Shown: positions 54,152-63,963 of the stretch, one piece after another
Layout: each line of letters starts with the position of its first letter
Numbering within the stretch: position 1 is the stretch's first letter
DNA from: Protonemura montana
Taxonomy: Eukaryota; Arthropoda; Insecta; Plecoptera; Nemouridae
Length of the DNA stretch: 64,000 bases
Direction: 5' to 3'
NCBI GenBank assembly: GCA_947568835.1
Contig: OX387602.1
Location: forward strand, 26,029,021 to 26,093,020
Program-made: the position numbers and the translations under genes
Notes under the pieces: model-generated
The model's database searches: none
The model's input: only the letters and a program-made list of their open reading frames with translations
Told to the model about the DNA's origin: nothing

Positions 54152-57100
54152 CTGTCAGACAGGCAAAAATAATATCAACCCAATATTATTAAATTTCCAT
54201 TTTTTGATTAAATCAGATTTAATTAATTGGATGACAAGGTAGTGAAATTAGACTAACCTGTTGATGACAGTCGCTGAATCCCATTGACTTGCATCCGTAT
54301 GTTCGTAGCTTCCCTCTTTTCTAAATGCTTTCTAACACCTCTCATGGTCTTGCTCCTCTCATCTCCCTGTAGCATATAGCTGTCTCTGATTTTTGGCAAA
54401 AAGCTCATCTTTTCTCTTTTTTCCTCGCTTATCTCTGATTCGCGATCTTTGACCTCCGCTTGTCCAGAGTCAGTGTTGCTCGTTACAACGTTCTGGTCAC
54501 CTCCACTAGATGGAAGGCTGTCCTCCTGCTTCCCAGTACCTCTTGCCTCGGTTAATTGATTATATAACTTCTCCCGTCTCCGGCTTCTTTCATCTCTCTG
54601 CCTATCATAACCATCCACCAAGCGAGGATCGTACTGTGATTCATAGTCCATATCTCGGCCAGAAAGTTGTCCCTCGAAAGTCCTATCAGGAATGTTCCCT
54701 TCGCTGAGCTCTTGATAGGTTGCCGGTTCATTTTTTTCCTGCCATTGTCGCTGCCACTGCTGGGGGTTGTGAGGATGGTTTGCAAGCCTATCTCCGTGTT
54801 TCCTCACATTGGGATATTTTGCGTGGTCGTTTAGATACCCGGATATCACCTCTTCCTCTTCTCCTCGGTAATCCCCGGGTCTGTGCGCGGAGTTCGCATG
54901 ATGATGCCCTTTGCCAACAAGAAGTGGCTGGTTTTCCTTGTGGCGGAAGATCGCTTCGTTAGGCTCGGGAGGCACGGCATCCTTTCTAGCGGCCTGAGGA
55001 GACTCGGCTACAGGATTGGTTACCAGGCGCATATATGATTCTCTGAAGTCAGGATGTGTCTTCATGTACTGTTGGGCTTCCAGATATGTATTCATTGAAT
55101 TGTTGTATTCAAGCTCTTCGCGAGAGTCTAAAAACCGTCAAGGAAAATAATAGTTAGGACAGCTGCACAAATGGAGAAAATAACCCATCGATTTAATACA
55201 GTTTGACAAGTATTGTTTGTTATTTTACCAGAACTGTACACTGCAACCCCAGGAGGAGGTATGTGCTGATTCAGCACCCACAGCTTGTATGTTTGAGTTG
55301 AGTTGAACCTTATTTTGCACCAGTCAACTTTATTTTGAGTCTGACTTGATTTACCTGAAAAAATAAAGGGACTTGTCAAAATTTAACATTATTTTAATGA
55401 CACAGCATAGAGTGCAGCTTTATCCATTAGAGATGCATTACCAATGTCATAGCTGAAGGGGCTTGTAGAGTCATCGTGACCAACGCAGTATGCTGACCAG
55501 TAGAGCAAAAGGTCATTGCCCGGTCCGTCCATACTGATGCTCAGACCAGCAGACTGAGAAGCCAGCGAGTCTGTTAGAGGCTTTTGTATCGTGGTCCCAC
55601 TCTTTCCATCCAAAAGAGTAGCCTAGAAAGACACAATACATTTTTATTTTATGTTTATCAAAGACAATTTGCACAGCAAAAACCAACTACATGTCCTGTT
55701 TATAGATTTGATTAAATTAACAAACCTGTGAATAGTAGTACACAGGAAATCCAGGACCTGTCTGATATTTGACAAGGAAGTCTGGTACATCATCTTCATT
55801 GAAGTATGCAGGAATTGGAGAGCTGAAACAACGGTATTATCAGAAAATATGACAGGTAAAGAGAATTCAAATGCCATTGTATGTCAAGAAACACACTTAT
55901 AGTTACCTAAATGTTTCTGACGAAGGAGTGCTGTAGTTCCATAAGCGTTGGAATGTCAGACCATCAAATGCCAGTACTTGAGAACTGAACAACGAAACTA
56001 CGATATCTTCGTATCCGTCGCTGTTGATGTCGACTAGAACTGGTGCAGACATAACTCCTTTTGCCTCATCATGGTAGATTGTCTTCAGCTGCAATCAGAA
56101 AAAGGAAATTTGAAAAACCAAGGTATCATCAAGCCAGATCTTTACCTCCAGACTATCCAAAGCACCCTACCCCTGTCATGTCCCCGGCAACCAGTGCATC
56201 CAACGTGATCGCATAGAGACCTCCTGGTGCAGCCTGCCCACCCGTGCCAAACAACACAATGGTCTGGCTGTCCGGCTGGACCACGGTCTGCGGAGCGTAG
56301 TACGTCTCCTCTCCGCCCGGCATGTCCAGCTGGCGTAGCAGCCGGCCCGAAGCCCCGCTCACCAGCACCATGTGTCCCAGGAATCCGTCACCTGAAATGT
56401 ACATACTTTGTTTGTATTTTTTTTGTGAGTATTTTGGAAATTTAAGTATTTAGAATATTTTGAAGAAGTTGTAAAGAGAGAGAAAGGCTTGTATAGAATA
56501 AAAAAAAAGGCTTTTGTAGAATAAAACAGTCAACTGCTCTTTTATGAAGTAAACCACACTTTTTACAACCATAATACTCTAGTCATACTACCCTGCCCTA
56601 GCAAATTCAGCTTTATACTAGCTTTGACTCAAAAGTCGACCTCCCAGGTGCATTTATCAAATATGTGACATACCAGACATTTGACCTACGTACAGTGTTA
56701 TCATTTTTGTAATTAGAAGCTGCAAATTAGCAGGCCCTTTATTTAAAATAAACATTCACCCGTTAAGGCATCTTCTGTGTGCGCAGCTAAGATGTCGAGG
56801 ACACCGTCACCGTCCACGTCTTGTAAAAACCTTCCGGCATATACGTCAAATGTTTTCTCTTGCTGTTCCAGAGGACGGTACTTCCACAGCAAGCTGCCAT
56901 CATGCCCGTTGATCACCCTCATGGCTCCACCCTGATCGGCAAACATCAGTGTCATCGTCATTCATTGGACATGAACAGTCATTTATCTAAATATATATAC
57001 CACGTAACAAATACAATATTTAATCTACGAATACTAAAACATAAGGACAAAGCTTATGGCTATGTATCTGTACTATTTAAATGAATAAGGCATGGGCATG

Positions 57101-58303
57101 CATGTATGCAATATCTTTACATTTGAACAAGAAGCATCATCTTTAAAAAAGTGTTAACATTTTAGACCAAGCTTACCTTGCCAGTGGCAAGGCAGTCTTT
57201 GACAGTATCCCCTGTGAGATCTGCGCTACAGTCAAGCCAATAGACTGTGTGCGGCATCCAGTGTTGCCAAACCACATCGCCTGTCTTGCCATCAAGGGCC
57301 AGCACCCCTCCCAGACACGGCGCTGCTCGGTCAAGGTACACTCGGCACACGACGGGCGGTACGTTCTGCTCATCCGCTCCTGTTAAAGGCAAGGGAAGTC
57401 TCTATCTTAGCAAGCCAGTCATTCTTTCAGTTGTGTGTCAGATAAAGGTCAGTGACTGCTTGGACAGTTGGTTAATTATCATAAATTATAAGCAAAAAAA
57501 TTATAAAATACTTACAAACACTTGCGAAAGAAAAAATAAGCAATGCAAAAACGAGAAAACGAAAAACATCTGAAAATAAATAAAATCAAAATGAAACGAA
57601 TACGCCTTTTTATAACATGGCTGAATTTGGTAAAATATTAATTTTTGCATTAGAATAGCATTTATCTTGAGTAGGCATTAGTAAGTGTGAGAACTTACCT
57701 GTTCCATATCCAATGACAATATCTTCATTTCCATCATGATTGATATCATTCAAAAAAATACTAGATTCTATCGTTAGCTTGGGTAATGACTTTGTCCAAA
57801 TGTCCTTTGTAAATATGTCAGTGCATGGAATTAGTTCATTTTGGGAGGTGGGCCCTTGTTGGCCAATTTTCCAAAATGATAATCGATTCACTGTACTTGG
57901 TAACCATAGGAAGAGGATAACCACTAGAGTGATAAACCCTGGAAAGAAAAATGTTATTATTTTTCTCAATCTAGTAGCATAAGTAACCATAAAGACCATA
58001 AGAAACCATTTTTTTTTTAAATCCCTTTTACTTACCTATAGCTAATGAAATAGCAATTATCCCATAACAACATGGGATGCAAAGTCCACGGCAAGATGCG
58101 GTTTTAATTACTTCACCATGAGGCTGGTTTGATTTGTGCTTTCTTCTTGGAGCCATAAGTGGCCGTTTCACACCTCTTTCCTCATCCATCTTCGAACTAT
58201 TTCTGCCATCACGAATAAAAACTTCGTCTTCAATTTCGTCGCTTACATCCTCGTCATCAAAACTGTCCCTTACAGCTATCATTTTAGAATTTGAATATGC
58301 CAT
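53643..58303 (-). CDS. FAM234: FAM234/ITFG3-family single-pass membrane protein, 12 coding exons, 996 aa
   Basis: Coding exons on the minus strand, in transcript order: 58303-58036, 57938-57699, 57379-57177, 56931-56760, 56391-56171, 56088-55907, 55822-55726, 55622-55442, 55354-55229, 55127-54258, 54151-54002, 53923-53643. All introns are GT-AG and the joined frame stays open for 996 codons to a TAA. The ATG has A at -3 and G at +4, and an in-frame TGA lies two codons upstream (58307-58309), which fixes the start. Residues 1-79 are a charged cytoplasmic tail; about 81-102 is one hydrophobic segment, so a type II topology is expected. The ectodomain has FG-GAP-like calcium-loop motifs DINHDGNED (154-162), DLTGDTVKD (223-231), DVDGDGVLD (275-283), DINSDGYED (388-396) and FNEDDVPDF (436-444), with NxS/T sites at N419 and N539. 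The C-terminus (854-996) has VDVVFATYW and GQMTVYR motifs plus several cysteines, as I recall from invertebrate members. It is longer than the vertebrate proteins (roughly 550-620 aa) because of exon 10. The molecular function of the family is poorly known. Family assignment is firm; the choice between A-like and B-like is not attempted. Confidence 0.95.
54258..55127 (-). other. FAM234: FAM234 exon 10: 290-residue charged, low-complexity insertion
   Basis: At 870 bp this is about three to nine times longer than the other exons. It codes for residues 564-853 in one open frame flanked by good splice sites (TTTTTAG acceptor, GTTAGT donor). The peptide is hydrophilic, rich in E, R, Q, N, D and H, has no cysteine, and includes HHH and EEEE runs. 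It separates the propeller-like region from the conserved C-terminal part (exons 11-12). It is probably a disordered linker. Vertebrate relatives do not have this length here, so it is most likely a lineage-specific expansion. It is in frame with both neighbours, so omission would also keep the frame (870 is a multiple of 3). Confidence 0.85.
58036..58303 (-). other. FAM234: FAM234 exon 1: cytoplasmic tail and start of membrane anchor
   Basis: Codes for residues 1-89 and ends in phase 1 at a GTAAGT donor. The tail is acidic around residues 15-32 (DDEDVSDEIEDE) and basic around 45-60 (KRPLMAPRRKHK), and the basic side lies next to the membrane. This charge layout fits a cytoplasmic N-terminus. 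A CxxCC cluster (75-79) sits at the membrane edge and could be palmitoylated, which is inference. The hydrophobic segment is split by the first intron and finishes in exon 2 with ITLVVILFLWLP. Confidence 0.9.
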
Positions 58304-58827
58304 TCTTCAGAGAATTTTTATTTTTGAATGAAATTGTAGGTACTGAATTTAAACTTTTCTATATCACTTAAAAGTAAGATTTACATATGAATGACAGTGA
58401 CATATTGTGATCCGTCAGGAGAAATGGGAGAAATACTATTTTAATAAACATTTTAATCAAGTATTATTTAAAATACAGAAGGCGTGTTTGATATTTTGGT
58501 ATTAAGGGACTAAATTTGAGCTAGTTAAGCGTGTAAATTAGCAATTTCGTGCATTTAATCTGAACTGACACAAATGTTGACAGCTTTCTGGCTGCACTTG
58601 TTGGAGAGCAACGAGTACCAACCGTAAAAGTGAAAAAGAAAACAGAGTTACTATTTGCACTGCCAGATAAACGATCGCTGTGCTGAAACACTATTCGCAC
58701 GAATTCATTCACGAGAAAGGCCCGCCACCTGTAATAAGCCATTCGCTCGGCTGCCAACTAAAATTCCCAACAAGTAATGTGGCATTGTTTGAATACTAAT
58801 GGGACTGCGCGAATGCTTTTAAACACG

Positions 58828-58912
58828 TTTCACCCATCCAATACCTGACCCAGCGATGTGTTGCTTAAAGTCGGTGATCTCAGAAGACAGAACTCGTTGC
58901 TTCCAACACGCT
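58828..58912 (-). repeat. Short 5S rRNA-derived repeat, solo copy
   Basis: On the minus strand this reads GTGTTGGAAGCAAC, then ATCACCGACTTTAAGCAAC, then GTATTGGATGGGTGA. These follow the order of the 5S rRNA internal promoter (box A region GAAGTTAAGC and box C region GGATGGGTGACC) with several changes. It lacks the 91-bp tandem array and the downstream body of the two larger copies. It lies about 525 bp upstream of the FAM234 start codon in the same orientation, so it may overlap the promoter or 5' UTR. The divergence and missing 3' part argue against a working 5S gene. Confidence 0.75.
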
Positions 58913-59219
58913 GTGCCCCCCTTGTTTTTGTATTAGTATTTCATTACTTTTGGCGTTTGCATGGTTCATGTATAAGCATGAGAACTAATATGATATGTAA
59001 CAGCAAATAGAGTTATAGGACCTAAGAAACTAGTAATGCAAGATGCCATTTCAGAAACTATCTGTTTACACGCATGGGCTTCACATCCACTAGTGGATAC
59101 TTAGCTCGCAAAATCTAAAACGCCATCTAAAGGCACCAACTCAACATGGCGCAACGAGAAAACAGCCTACAAAACTCATAAGCGCTAGCCTTAAAAAATA
59201 CGTGATGTACTGAACGAGA

Positions 59220-59422
59220 CAGGCTAACAATAAAAAAATTTGGTTTTCATTTATTTGCGAGAATGAAGGGGGGCTTCTCCCTTGAAATTTTTACAGATGA
59301 TAGAGTACGTTATGGGCTTTCGATCCGTGATGGTCTAAATTTTTGGCCCAGCCCTGGACAAAAAAAGGCTAACTTTTACAAAATTTTTGTTAACATTTAT
59401 TAGCGAGAAAATGAAGGGGGGG
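59220..59422 (+). repeat. Degenerate direct repeat, about 146-bp spacing
   Basis: AGGCTAAC followed by an A/T stretch, then TTTATTnGCGAGAA and TGAAGGGGGG, occurs at 59220-59281 and again at 59366-59422. The second copy abuts the 5S-headed element that starts at 59431. It may be an older repeat into which the SINE inserted, or part of a longer composite element. Confidence 0.5.
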
Positions 59423-59430
59423 TATTACCT

Positions 59431-60158
59431 GTTTGGCGTGTTGGAAACACCAGTTCTCGTTAAATCACCGAAGTTAAGCAACACTGCGCTGGGTCAGGTA
59501 TTGGATGGGTGACCATCATACACATGACCAGTTCTGTTCGGGAGAGAGGTTAGAGAGATGAAAGTTAAGCAACACTGCGCTGGGTCAGGTATTGGATGGG
59601 TGACCATCATACACATGACCAGTTCTGTTTGGGAGAGAGGTTGGAGGGATGAAAGTTAAGCAACACTGCGCTGAGTCAGGTATTGGATGGGTGACAATCA
59701 TACACATGACCAGTTCTGTTCGGGAGAGAGGTTGGAGGGATCAAAGTTACGCAACACTGCGCTGGGTCAGGTATTGGATGGGTGACCAACATACACATGA
59801 CCAGTTCTGTTCGGGAGAGAGGTTGGAGAGATGAAAGTTAAGCAACACTGCGCTGAGTCAGGTATTGGATGGGTGACCATCACACACATGACCTGTTCTG
59901 TTCGGGAGAGAGGTTGGAGGGATGAAAGTTAATATAGGAACTTCACTCGCCTTGCTTATCAACCTCTCGACAGCATGGATTTATGGAGAAATCCTGTTGT
60001 TCGCGTTATACCGTCCTTCGGAAGGGACGTTAAGCCGGTGGTCCAAGCTTTTCAACAGAAGTAGGGTACGTGCAGTCACCGGGTTTCCCCGCCTCCCTTC
60101 TAGGCTAGGTTAGATTAATCATCATCCTCATAATCATCCGCTCATACACCGTCACCAT
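59431..60158 (+). mobile_element. 5S rRNA-headed SINE-like element with five 91-bp head units
   Basis: The element starts with GTTTGGCGTGTTGG and a 5S-like segment (CACCAGTTCTCGT, ATCACCGAAGTTAAGCAAC, GTATTGGATGGGTGACC). The GTTAAGC core then recurs at 59473, 59564, 59655, 59746 and 59837 (GTTAC in the fourth), and the last junction is at 59928, so the spacing is exactly 91 bp each time. The body (59928-60158) has a GC-rich pseudo-palindrome, CGTCCTTCGGAAGGGACG, and ends near an ATCATCATCC tract. The same body is present in reverse at 62.1-62.4 kb. No clear target-site duplication was found and the 3' end looks shortened. The 5S head predicts Pol III transcription from internal boxes A and C; no coding capacity is seen. 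Confidence 0.85.
59473..59927 (+). repeat. 91-bp tandem array, five units, 5S rRNA-derived
   Basis: Five units of exactly 91 bp. Each holds a box A-like core (GTTAAGCAACACTGCGCT), a box C-like core (GGATGGGTGACC) and a spacer with CCAGTTCTGTTCGGGAGAG. Units differ by a few substitutions; for example, GCTGAGTCAGG replaces GCTGGGTCAGG in units 3 and 5. There are no length differences. Confidence 0.9.
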
Positions 60159-62098
60159 GTAATTTAAGGCAATTCGAGTAACTTAATGTGTACAATAATA
60201 AGAATATACTGAGGTACCTTTAGGCGGAAGGAAAATTTGGAAGTGGAAGTTACAGGAATTCCAGATTTACAAGCCCCGCAAATTCGTGAAATTTCTTTTC
60301 ATCCAGGGATCGCAATCAAAAGGCTATAGGGTTGTAAATTTTTATATCACAACACAATATATAGAATGACATTAACATCGCCATCAAATACAATTCAAAT
60401 GCTTTAACAATATCTGAATTACTATTTACGTGTTTGTGTTTACGTAAATCTTGCTGACTGTGAGAGTGATTCATTTGATATTTCCAAGCGTTTGTTCCGT
60501 GAGGTCAGTGGTCATGGCCGATTATAATCTGTGATTTGTGGAGATTATAATCAATCGCCCAGCATTAGCTTAACTTAAGACGCGCGAAAACCATGAAAAA
60601 CGAACGTCCGAGGCGGGCCTCACGGGTGCAAACAGGAACATTATGCAGGCGAGCGATAAAGTCCTATGGCTTGTAAATTTGGTCACATGAATCTCAAAGC
60701 ATCTGAGGAAACTCTACTCTCCCTTATGACTCGATCTGCTATGATTTTACGTTAACTTAATTGACCCAATATTACATATTCTAGGCGTAAGGCAAGCTAA
60801 GAGAAAAAAACGCAACATGAGAGAAGAGAAAAAAAATTGGACATGAAAACTAGAAGATCAAATTAACCTAATTCCAGCGACCCTCAACGATGGACAAAGC
60901 GACAAAGAAACAACCATTCGACACCAAAACCGAACAAACCGAACAAACCTAACAAACCTAACAAACCTAACAAACCTACTACGGTTCGGTACCGAACCTA
61001 TCTAACTGTGAAGAACGGAATAACCTCTAGCAAGAACCTACAACAATCCAAAACTTGGACAGGAAGTCTAACAACAATGGCCTTGTCCCCAAATTTTTCT
61101 CGACTTCTCTCATGTCACACAAATGAATCAAGAATTATGAATATTTCCCGAACTCGAGACGCAAACAGCCTCTGAACTGACGTGACGTTAAGCCCCACAA
61201 AGCAAGCAATTAAATATGTTATCTAACTAACAAAAGTTGCCCCATGTTTCCTCAGAGCCCCGATAAAACTCTCACAGAGCGTCCTCGCTACAATTTCCAG
61301 GGCTTGAAGCAAGGTCTCGTCGGAGGAAGCCAAGATGCATCGGCTTCCAGCAGCGGCTCGTGGAGTTCACCTGAAGACAACAGAATAAAGTGACATTAGA
61401 CTCATTGCCAGGTACATGACGACTCTTGCACTCAGTAAAACATGCTCCGGACAGCTACGTTTACTCGGGGAAAAGTGCAAATCCAGCTTGGACGAAATGA
61501 AACACTAGATTTTTTTACTTGTCATGAACCTTTGATTGGGTTTAGTTTTGTCAGCTGTTTTCTAGTGTTCACGACGGGTCGAAAGTCAGTGCAAAATGCA
61601 AACGAACTGTTGTGGAGATCAAGAACTAGTTTTTGCTAACATTGCACTGCTTCATTGAATGTGGAAAATGTGTGGAAAAAGTGAAGAACTGGCAAACAAA
61701 GAACTATTTTCTTGTGGACTTGAGAACTTGGATAAAGCTTGCGCTGATATTTCATTGTTGGGAACGAAGGATTAACATAATATATTTGTGCCAGCATTGT
61801 TGGGATCTGTCAATAGAGTGCGTTTACCATTGCGGTAAGTGTATCAGTCATATATTATCAGATGTATGTGAAGGCTCGTGCCAACTTACATCTATCGACG
61901 CTGCAGTAGCGACGTCTCGATGACGCAGGTAGGAGATTGGATTCTGTCCCACCGCGACCAGCAATCGGATCGCGGACAACGTTCCATGTAAACCAAGGCT
62001 GAGTAGAAACCTGCGTGAAAAGGAAGGCCGCGGATTAGTCGACACATTCTATTAGTTTCCGCTAGACGGTCGCTAGCGACAACTTTTCGAGGTCAATT
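60159..62098. other. Non-coding spacer between the two long 5S-headed elements
   Basis: Apart from the 9-bp repeat at 60.93 kb, I see no recognisable gene, RNA or mobile element here. ORFs are short (96 codons at most) and unremarkable. Confidence 0.5.
60933..60979 (+). repeat. 9-bp tandem repeat (AACAAACCT), five copies
   Basis: Five head-to-tail copies of a 9-mer, the first reading AACAAACCG. They are followed at 60983-60998 by the perfect 16-bp palindrome GGTTCGGTACCGAACC. The repeat lies in non-coding DNA between the two 5S-headed elements. Confidence 0.8.
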
Positions 62099-62113
62099 CC
62101 AAGTATGTGCCAC
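62099..62113 (+). repeat. Target-site duplication, left copy (15 bp)
   Basis: CCAAGTATGTGCCAC, identical to 62817-62831. It flanks the 3' (AAT-tailed) end of the minus-strand SINE. Confidence 0.92.
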
Positions 62114-62816
62114 TTATTATTATTTGTGGTGTTTAACGACGCACTGTTTTGACAACTGGCCATGCGGCACTGGTCTAATGGCGTCGGTGAATGAGTGGAT
62201 GATGATGATGAACCTAACCTAGTCTAGAAGGGAGAAGGGTAAACCCGGTGCCGGCACGTAGCCTACTTCTGTCGAAGACCAAGGGGACCACCGGCTTAAC
62301 GTCCCTTCCGAAGGACGGTACAACGCGAACAACAGGATTCCTCCACAAATCCATGCTGTCGAGAGGTTGATAAGCAAGGCGAGTGAAGTCGCTGTACTAA
62401 CTTTCATCCCTCCAACCTCTCTCCCGAACAGAACTGGTCATGTGTATGATGGTCACCCATCCGATACCTGACCTAGCGCAGTGTTGCTTAACTTTCATCC
62501 CTCTAACCTCTCTCCCAAACAGAACTGGTCATGTGTATGATGGTCACCCATGCAATACCTGACCCAGCGCAGTGTTGCTTAACTTTCATCCCTCCAACCT
62601 CTCTCCCGAACAGAACTGGTAATGTGTATGATGGTCACCCATCCAATACCTGACCCAGCGCAGTGTTGCTTAACTTTCATCTCTCCAACCTCTCTCCCGA
62701 ACAAAACTGGTCATGTGTATGATGGTCACCCATTCAATACCTGACTCAGCGCAGTGTTGCTTAACTTCGGTGATCTAACAAGAACCGGTGTTTCCAACAC
62801 GCCAAACCGTTCGGTC
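62114..62816 (-). mobile_element. Complete 5S rRNA-headed SINE with four 91-bp head units and target-site duplication
   Basis: Read on the minus strand, the 5' end lies at 62816 and continues into GTTTGGCGTGTTGG, CACCGGTTCTTG and ATCACCGAAGTTAAGCAAC. Four 91-bp units follow (TTGCTTAAC on the plus strand at 62757, 62666, 62575 and 62484). Next comes the same body as the 59.9-kb copy, with CGTCCTTCGGAAGG (palindrome near 62310), a CATCATCATCATCC tract, and a 3' end CGTCGTTAAACACCAC plus an AATAATAATAA tail. It is bounded by perfect 15-bp direct repeats at 62099-62113 and 62817-62831. Head, body, simple-repeat tail and duplication together are the hallmarks of a LINE-mobilised SINE of the 5S class (SINE3-type). 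The TTAAACACCAC end resembles tails common in invertebrate retroposons, from memory. Confidence 0.92.
62393..62760 (-). repeat. 91-bp tandem array, four units, 5S rRNA-derived
   Basis: Four units with 91-bp spacing inside the minus-strand SINE. They match the 59.5-kb array in unit length and sequence but differ in copy number. In 5' to 3' order the variant positions read CTGAGTCAG, CTGGGTCAG, CTGGGTCAG, CTAGGTCAG. Confidence 0.9.
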
Positions 62817-62831
62817 CCAAGTATGTGCCAC
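62817..62831 (+). repeat. Target-site duplication, right copy (15 bp)
   Basis: CCAAGTATGTGCCAC, identical to 62099-62113. It flanks the 5' (5S-like) end of the minus-strand SINE and defines its exact start at 62816. Confidence 0.92.
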
Positions 62832-63198
62832 GTAAGTTCGACGCTGGGGGTCGATTCCACGAATGGGAACAAATTCTCAGGAGGGTAGTTATGCTTTGGT
62901 TTGGTGCAGGGAGCTTGACATCCATGCAGTGCTAAAGTAAGATGGTAAAAAGCGTACCTCTAGTTTTGTGGTCCGGCACATTCCATCGTAAGTCTCTTGT
63001 CTGAGGGAAGTCGTATCGCTTTGGTTCCTCGAAGTCTTCACGGTCACTTTCCTTGATCGCGACCAAAAACTGCAGACTGTAGATAAAACAAAAAATACGT
63101 TAGTCACGAGTACCAGCAGTTTGCAACGCCACTGGGACGGGCAGATGCGAAATTTAAACAAGAAAATAACAATGGACAGACTCGTTTTTTTAATTATT
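62832..63198. other. Non-coding spacer
   Basis: This lies between the 5S-headed SINE and the tRNA-related inverted repeat. A 90-codon minus-strand ORF at 62889-63161 is not recognisable and has no supporting signals. Confidence 0.4.
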
Positions 63199-63220
63199 CT
63201 ACTACTACTATTATTCTACT

Positions 63221-63579
63221 ATAACCGTCTCAAAAATTGATGCCCAAACGCGGACTCGAACCCCGACCTCCACCTGTCGTGGGTGTTGCTTTAACCAATT
63301 GAGCTACTTGAACCCCGATCTCCACCTGTCGTGGATGTTGCTCTAACCAATTGAGCTACTTGAACCCCGATCTCCACCTGTCGTGGATGTTGCTCTAACC
63401 AATTGAGCTACTTGGACCCCGATCTCCACCTGTCGCGGGTGTTGCTCTGAACCATGGAGTTATTTGGGCACTGTCTTTTTGAGACGATTTTAGTGTAATG
63501 GCTCAATAATTCAGAGCAACACCCAGGTGGAGATCGGGGTTCGAGTCCGCGTTTGGGCATCAATTTTTGAGACGGTTAT
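63221..63579. repeat. 56-bp inverted repeat, 247-bp loop
   Basis: Arms 63221-63276 and 63524-63579 are reverse complements with a single mismatch. The loop holds the remaining tRNA-like heads and TTTTTGAGACGATTTTAGTG. The arms include the box B and the CGTTTGGGCATC flank. Confidence 0.9.
63258..63465 (-). repeat. 52-bp tandem array of tRNA-like heads, four units
   Basis: Exact 52-bp spacing over four units. Internal junctions join the T-arm of one unit straight into the D-arm region of the next (GGGGTTCAAGTAGCTC), so only the outermost unit keeps an intact box B. Units differ by a few substitutions. Confidence 0.88.
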
Positions 63580-63645
63580 AGTGTTGTTAATAATAAAATA
63601 CCCCGCTCCTTGCAAGCGTTTGCAATTTAAATCAGATTTCATCCT

Positions 63646-63963
63646 AATGGACAGACTTGTTTGGTGCAAGGAAAGTTAGAAGAATCGATTCTTGCAGGGG
63701 ATTTATTGTGGAAAATGCTGATAGAATCGTGGCTTACCATTGGTTAGTCGAGCAGTGTGTCAATCTTCCTTCTTCACCAGAGTCTCGGGAGACGAAGAGT
63801 TACGGGCGCTGATTGTGGAGCCTCGAGGTCAGCTGGGAATCGAAGGACAAAAATAAAACAAACGTTAGGCGGACAAATCTCACCGTGCAGAGTTGCATCG
63901 AGTTTCAAAATTTTCCCGAAGCTTTTCAAAACTCCTAGGAGAACTGTCATTCTCATCAAATAC
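63646..63963. other. Non-coding spacer
   Basis: I see no recognisable gene or repeat. A 63-codon minus-strand ORF at 63774-63965 runs into the edge repeat and is not recognisable. Confidence 0.4.

Larger units (their letters stand above)
63221..63645 (-). mobile_element. tRNA-related composite repeat with four 52-bp heads inside an inverted repeat
   Basis: On the minus strand the head reads like a tRNA: TAGCTCAATTGGTTAGAGC (box A/D-arm, with GCTC pairing GAGC), a CACC/GGTG anticodon-like stem, then GGTTCGAGTCC (a perfect box B) in the outermost unit. Heads repeat every 52 bp (63258, 63310, 63362, 63414). The outer 56 bp (63221-63276) recurs inverted at 63524-63579 with one mismatch. To the right, TAATAAAATAC and TTGCAATTTAAATCA (63588-63640) are shared with the copy at 42.6 kb. 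The anticodon-like loop lacks T33 in the copies I folded and acceptor pairing is poor, so this is a tRNA-derived repeat, not a tRNA gene. Confidence 0.8.

Noticed and set aside
56931..56961. Alternative in-frame start or longer exon 4 of FAM234
   Set aside because: The extra upstream codons (MTMTLMFADQ) precede an AG that gives a phase-0 join to exon 3 and restores the family-like sequence; they are intron.
59440..59516. Functional 5S rRNA gene
   Set aside because: Only the inner part matches 5S rRNA, with substitutions in box A and the 3' stem missing. The sequence continues into tandem head units and a SINE body.
60933..60979. Telomere-like repeat
   Set aside because: The 9-mer (AGGTTTGTT on the other strand) is not a known telomeric unit; it is short and interstitial.
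60983..60998. 16-bp palindrome as a regulatory operator
   Set aside because: A palindrome of this length is expected about once by chance in 64 kb; no adjacent gene.
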